Assembly: GCA_937968125.1 (NCBI GenBank)
Contig: CALBUI010000231.1
Span: 1-38,634, forward strand
Direction: 5' to 3'
Source of the DNA: an uncultured Anaerolineales bacterium
GTDB taxonomy: Bacteria > Chloroflexota > Anaerolineae > Anaerolineales > UBA4823
Length of the DNA: 38,634 bases
The translations under genes were made by a program, and so were the position numbers. Of this stretch, positions 34,891-38,634 are shown piece by piece. Positions within the stretch are counted from its first letter, which is position 1. The number at the start of each line of letters is the position of its first letter. The notes under the pieces were generated by a model. That model was not told where the DNA came from and did not search any database. It saw only the letters and a program-made list of their open reading frames with translations.

Positions 34891-36351
34891 ATGAAAGGTC
34901 ATTGGATCGATAACCAGTGGGTGGATGATGATCCGGAGGATTTCATTGAAGTCTGCAATCCGGCCACAGAAGAAATTCTGGAACGCGTGCCGGCTGGCTC
35001 AGAAGCGAATGCACATCGGGCAGTTGAATCCGCTAAGGCTGCCTTCGATGGCTGGCGAAAGACACCTGCCATCGAGCGTGCGGCTCTTTTGCATGAGGCC
35101 ACCGCCAAGATGCGCGCCAACTGGAGCGAGCTGGTCGAGCTGCTCACCCTGGAAGAGGGCAAACCCGTCCCTGAGAATGAAGAGGAGCTGGAATGGGTGG
35201 CCGGTACTTTTGATTACTACGCCGAGCTGGGTCGGCACTATCGCGGCCGCGTTCTGCCCTCCCCCGAACCTGAGAACCAGCTCAACCTGGTGCTCAAGGA
35301 ACCCTATGGAGTGGTCGGCTGCATTGTTCCCTGGAATTATCCCCTGCTCTTATTGTCCTGGAAGATGGCCCCCGCCCTGGCTGCAGGAAACACTGTGGTG
35401 ATCAAACCCTCAGAGATGACGCCTCTCTCCACCTTGTTCCTGGCGGAGAAGTGTTTCGACCACTTGCCGCCTGGCGTGGTGAACGTCGTCACAGGCTACG
35501 GCGCGCCGGTGGGTGAAGCTCTGGTCAGCCATCCGGATGTACCTGTGATCGCTTTCACCGGCTCGCTGCAGACCGGTCAGCGCATCAGCCAGCTGGCTGC
35601 CCCGTTGATCAAACATCTGCATCTCGAATTAGGCGGCAAGGATGCTTTTGTGATCGGCCCAGATATCGAGATTGAACCCTCTGCCAAAGCTTTGGCTTAT
35701 TCAGCCTTGCTTAATTGCGGACAGGTTTGCACTTCCACTGAACGCGTGTATGTGGCCGAAAATGTGAGCAAAGATTTCACCGACGCATTAGTCGAGCAGG
35801 TCAATAACTTGCGTCTTGGTCCCGGTATAGAATCAACCACAGATGTGGGACCCATGATCGGGGAAAAATTCCGCGCCAAATTCGAGACCCATATCCAGGA
35901 AGCCCAATCCCAGGGTGCTCAGGTCTTGACCGGCGGCCGGCGACCACCTGAATTTGAGCGTGGCTTCTTCTACGAGCCAACGGTCTTGACCGACGTGGAC
36001 CACAGTATGCTGATTATGTCAGAGGAAACCTTTGGGCCTGCCATCCCTCTGATGACCTATAAGACCTTCGATGAGGCCATCCAGCTGGTCAACGATACCC
36101 AAAATGGGTTAGGCGCTGTGCTCCGATCAAATGATGCCCGTCTGATTAAGACTTTCTTTGAGGAAGTAAGAGCTGGCACGATCTGGATCAACGATCCCCT
36201 CACCGACAATTTTGCTGGACCGTTCGGTGGAATGAGGATGAGCGGCAATGCCCGCGAGCTCGGCCAGGAAGGCCTGGACAGCTTCCTGGAGACCAAACAT
36301 GTCCATTGGGATTTCTCACCAGAGGCCAAGGACTGGTGGTATCCCTATTAA
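34891..36351 (+). CDS. NAD(P)-dependent aldehyde dehydrogenase (betaine-aldehyde dehydrogenase-like)
   Basis: GVVGCIVPWNYPLLLLSWKMAPALAAGNTVVIKPSEMTPLS...IAFTGSLQTGQRI...HLELGGKDAFVIGPD...LNCGQVCTSTERVYV. GTG 34882 is an alternative start. Confidence 0.96.
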   Translation: MKGHWIDNQWVDDDPEDFIEVCNPATEEILERVPAGSEANAHRAVESAKAAFDGWRKTPAIERAALLHEATAKMRANWSELVELLTLEEGKPVPENEEELEWVAGTFDYYAELGRHYRGRVLPSPEPENQLNLVLKEPYGVVGCIVPWNYPLLLLSWKMAPALAAGNTVVIKPSEMTPLSTLFLAEKCFDHLPPGVVNVVTGYGAPVGEALVSHPDVPVIAFTGSLQTGQRISQLAAPLIKHLHLELGGKDAFVIGPDIEIEPSAKALAYSALLNCGQVCTSTERVYVAENVSKDFTDALVEQVNNLRLGPGIESTTDVGPMIGEKFRAKFETHIQEAQSQGAQVLTGGRRPPEFERGFFYEPTVLTDVDHSMLIMSEETFGPAIPLMTYKTFDEAIQLVNDTQNGLGAVLRSNDARLIKTFFEEVRAGTIWINDPLTDNFAGPFGGMRMSGNARELGQEGLDSFLETKHVHWDFSPEAKDWWYPY

Positions 36352-36390
36352 TCTAACGCTATTAGCAGGCATAAAATTGGATTCTACCTT

Positions 36391-36903
36391 GTGAAAATCA
36401 AAGAAGTAATTACCTCGCAATACATGGCTGCTCTGGAGATGCTGGCCCAGGCCATAACGCAGTGCCCGCAGAATCTCTGGGCTGACCCAGACGATCAAAA
36501 CCAATTCTGGCATGTTGCCTATCATGCCCTTTTCTACACTCATCTTTATTTGCAGCCTACAGAAGCTGATTTCCAACCCTGGGAGAAGCATCTCGGAGGT
36601 CTCCAATCCTTCGACAATCTTCCCAAACTCTTGGAGGAGAATACGGATAAAGGGCTCCCCTTCAGCAAGGAAGACCTGCTGGATTATCTAGATTTCTGCC
36701 GCCAGGTGGTCAGGGATCGGGTGCCAGATACCGACCTGGAAGCTGAATCCGGCTTCGATTGGATTCCTTTCGACAAGCTGCAGCTCCAGTTCTATAACAT
36801 CCGCCACATCCAGCATCACACCGGCGAATTATATGAGAGATTGGGGACTCGGGCTGGCATTGAAGTACGCTGGGTAGGCATGGGTCCGAATGAGATGCTC
36901 TAA
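36391..36903 (+). CDS. DinB-like family protein
   Basis: MKIKEVITSQYMAALEMLAQAITQCPQNLWADPDDQNQFWHVAYHALFYTHLYLQPTEADFQPW...QLQFYNIRHIQHHTGELYERLGTRAGIEVRWVG; GTG start. Confidence 0.85.
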   Translation: MKIKEVITSQYMAALEMLAQAITQCPQNLWADPDDQNQFWHVAYHALFYTHLYLQPTEADFQPWEKHLGGLQSFDNLPKLLEENTDKGLPFSKEDLLDYLDFCRQVVRDRVPDTDLEAESGFDWIPFDKLQLQFYNIRHIQHHTGELYERLGTRAGIEVRWVGMGPNEML

Positions 36904-37033
36904 CCTTCAAGATTTTTCGATAGTAAAATAAGTTAGTTTTCATCTCTCTGGTTCTCAATCATTGCCGGTGACAATGAATTGGCCTGGTTTTTCTTTTATC
37001 CTGCATCAGATTTAAGAGCACAAAAGGAGGATT

Positions 37034-37498
37034 GTGTTATTAGTAAGTATGTCTGTCGATATCAAAGCGCCCCCAGAAGTTGTCTGGCCCTACCTGATCG
37101 AACCAGAAAAATGCATGCAGTGGTTCACCGCCTTGAAGAAATTCGAGTGGACCAGTGAAGAACACGGTGGCGTCGGGTCTACCTTCTATTGGTATGAGGA
37201 GGCCAGCGGTCGCAAGTTCAACCTCTGGTTTGAGACCACCGAGTGGGTCGAGAACGAGGTCTTCGGCTACAGCATGACCAAAGGTGACTTTAAGAGCTAC
37301 GATGAGCGCTGGGAAATTGACAAAACCCCGGATGGCTGCCGCTTCACCTTTAACGACCACATCGAGTTCCACTATGGACCCATTGGTAAGATCATCGGCT
37401 ATTTCGCCGCTCGCGGTGCAAAAGAAACCGGTACCGGGATCCTCGCCAATCTCAGGCGCTTAGCGGAAGCCGATGCCGAAGCGAGTCTAAATTCATAA
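37034..37498 (+). CDS. SRPBCC family protein (polyketide cyclase/dehydrase-like)
   Basis: VSMSVDIKAPPEVVWPYLIEPEKCMQWFTALKKFEWTSEEHGGVGSTFYWYEEASGRKFNLWFETTEWVENEVFGYSMTKGDFKSYDERWEI; RBS AAAGGAGG. Confidence 0.88.
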   Translation: MLLVSMSVDIKAPPEVVWPYLIEPEKCMQWFTALKKFEWTSEEHGGVGSTFYWYEEASGRKFNLWFETTEWVENEVFGYSMTKGDFKSYDERWEIDKTPDGCRFTFNDHIEFHYGPIGKIIGYFAARGAKETGTGILANLRRLAEADAEASLNS

Positions 37499-37507
37499 TA
37501 GAAAGTG

Positions 37508-38104
37508 ATGAGAGAAATGAAAACTACTACTACCCTAATTTCGCTTATTCTTGTTGTAATGATTTCAGCCTGCTCGCAGATCACCACTGGGTCGGGTGAG
37601 ATCGTGACACAGGAAATGGATTTCACTGGTTTCGACAAATTGGATGTCAGCCAGGGCTTCAACGTAGAGGTCAACCAGGGCGACGACTTCAGCGTTATAA
37701 TCCGCGTCGATGACAATCTTGTCGAGTTCCTGCAGGTCGAAAAAGTGGGCGACACGCTCAAGATCGGCTTGGAAGGTGATCGCATTTATACCACCTCCAA
37801 TTTGAGAGCAGAGGTAACCATGCCTTCGTTAACGGGCTTGGAAGCCAGCGGTGGATCAGATGTCACCGTTAGCGGGACCGGAGAAGACATAACCGTCGAT
37901 GCATCTGGTGGCAGCGATGCAGATCTGGCCTCCTTCTCAGTTGTGAATGCCAATGTTGTCGCTAGCGGTGGCAGCGATGTAACGATCAACGCCAGCGGTA
38001 CTCTCAACGTTGATGCCAGCGGAGGTTCGCAGGTCTACTACCTTGGCTCCCCCACCATGGGACAGATCGAGACTTCAGGAGGCTCAGACGTAGATCCCAG
38101 GTAG
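37508..38104 (+). CDS. DUF2807 (GIN-domain, putative autotransporter adhesin-like) lipoprotein
   Basis: Signal ISLILVVMISAC lipobox; FDKLDVSQGFNVEVNQGDDFSVIIRVDDNLVEFLQVEKVGDTLKIGL; repeated ASGGSDV units. Start at GTG 37505, ATG 37508 or ATG 37517. Confidence 0.88.
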   Translation: MREMKTTTTLISLILVVMISACSQITTGSGEIVTQEMDFTGFDKLDVSQGFNVEVNQGDDFSVIIRVDDNLVEFLQVEKVGDTLKIGLEGDRIYTTSNLRAEVTMPSLTGLEASGGSDVTVSGTGEDITVDASGGSDADLASFSVVNANVVASGGSDVTINASGTLNVDASGGSQVYYLGSPTMGQIETSGGSDVDPR

Positions 38105-38300
38105 GTGATTTAAGGTGTACTCAATTTTCAGTGAACTAACCCAGCTAAAAACCTGAAGAACTGTCCATAAAATCAATATTATTGTTCTCATCAACACGGT
38201 CATGGCTGAAACATGGGCACACAAAATCAATCCTGGAGTAGTTGGTTGCCGATAATTGGCGACCACTGGGAGCAACAACATTTCATAAAGGTGACTAACT

Positions 38301-38634
38301 ATGGTGGAGCAAGTGCTGTATTTCTTCTATCTATTATTTCTGATTGTTGGTATAGGTCCAAACATTACTTATGCTTTTTGGATCCAGCGTGCTTTAGCGG
38401 ATAGAGACGCTTTACCTTTTACTTTGCGGACTATCAAAGTGATCAACGACCGCATAGTGCTTCCAGCCATTGGATTGGCTCTGGTAACCTGGGTATCTAT
38501 GGTTTTACTCTCCGGCTTACCGATAATGATCCCCTGGGTACTGCTGACAGCTATCTTTTGGTTGGCTGCTTTCCTCTTCGGACTATTGGGCTATCGGCCT
38601 GCTCTTAGTAAGCAAATTGAATTAGCTGAAAGCG
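38301..38634 (+). CDS. Integral membrane protein (DUF2269-like), truncated by window end
   Basis: MVEQVLYFFYLLFLIVGIGPNITYAFWIQRALADRDALPFTLRTIKVINDRIVLPAIGLALVTWVSMVLLSGLPIMIPWVLLTAIFWLAAFLFGLLGYRPALSKQIELAES; open to the last base and therefore missing from the ORF track. Confidence 0.75.
   Translation, partial: MVEQVLYFFYLLFLIVGIGPNITYAFWIQRALADRDALPFTLRTIKVINDRIVLPAIGLALVTWVSMVLLSGLPIMIPWVLLTAIFWLAAFLFGLLGYRPALSKQIELAES

Noticed and set aside
38213-38404. 63-aa ORF near the right edge
   Set aside because: Out-of-frame overlap with the better-supported DUF2269-like membrane protein starting at 38301.

Overview
This 38.6 kb window looks like ordinary bacterial chromosome. The origin is probably Chloroflexota/Anaerolineae-like, but that is an inference from gene style and cannot be tested here. 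It carries about 38 supportable coding genes. No rRNA, tRNA, CRISPR array, transposase or phage module was found.

Gene content from left to right: a heme biosynthesis cluster (protoporphyrinogen oxidase C-terminus, hemL, a small duplicated membrane protein, hemE); a convergent ECF sigma/anti-sigma pair; a PLP aminotransferase; an SRPBCC-MOSC pair; a SulP transporter; a sulfatase; DUF1801 and DinB proteins; a HigBA-type toxin-antitoxin (TA) module; GrpB; a tyrosine phenol-lyase with conserved diagnostic residues; pirin; a flavin split-barrel protein; a DEAD-box helicase; a PRC-barrel/DUF1269 protein; an ArsR-AHSA1 pair; a PadR gene with an interrupted sensor gene; a Phd/PIN TA module; a GYD protein; a KstD-like flavoprotein; an SDR with a C-terminal Cys-rich domain; a Kelch lipoprotein; and an Lrp/truncated ABC ATPase/DinB/MttB/MOSC/ALDH region. 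It ends with a DUF2807 lipoprotein and a truncated membrane protein.

The observations most worth following up are: (i) a potA-like ATPase cut off just after its Q-loop between an Lrp regulator and an MttB-family gene, suggesting a deleted transporter operon; (ii) a sensor-domain gene split by a single in-frame TAG; (iii) an SDR fused to a treble-clef/zinc-ribbon-like tail; (iv) a duplicated membrane protein embedded between hemL and hemE; (v) a 94-bp element bounded by perfect 14-bp inverted repeats, with related motifs flanking the GYD gene. No single clearly new multi-gene system is demonstrable from sequence alone.
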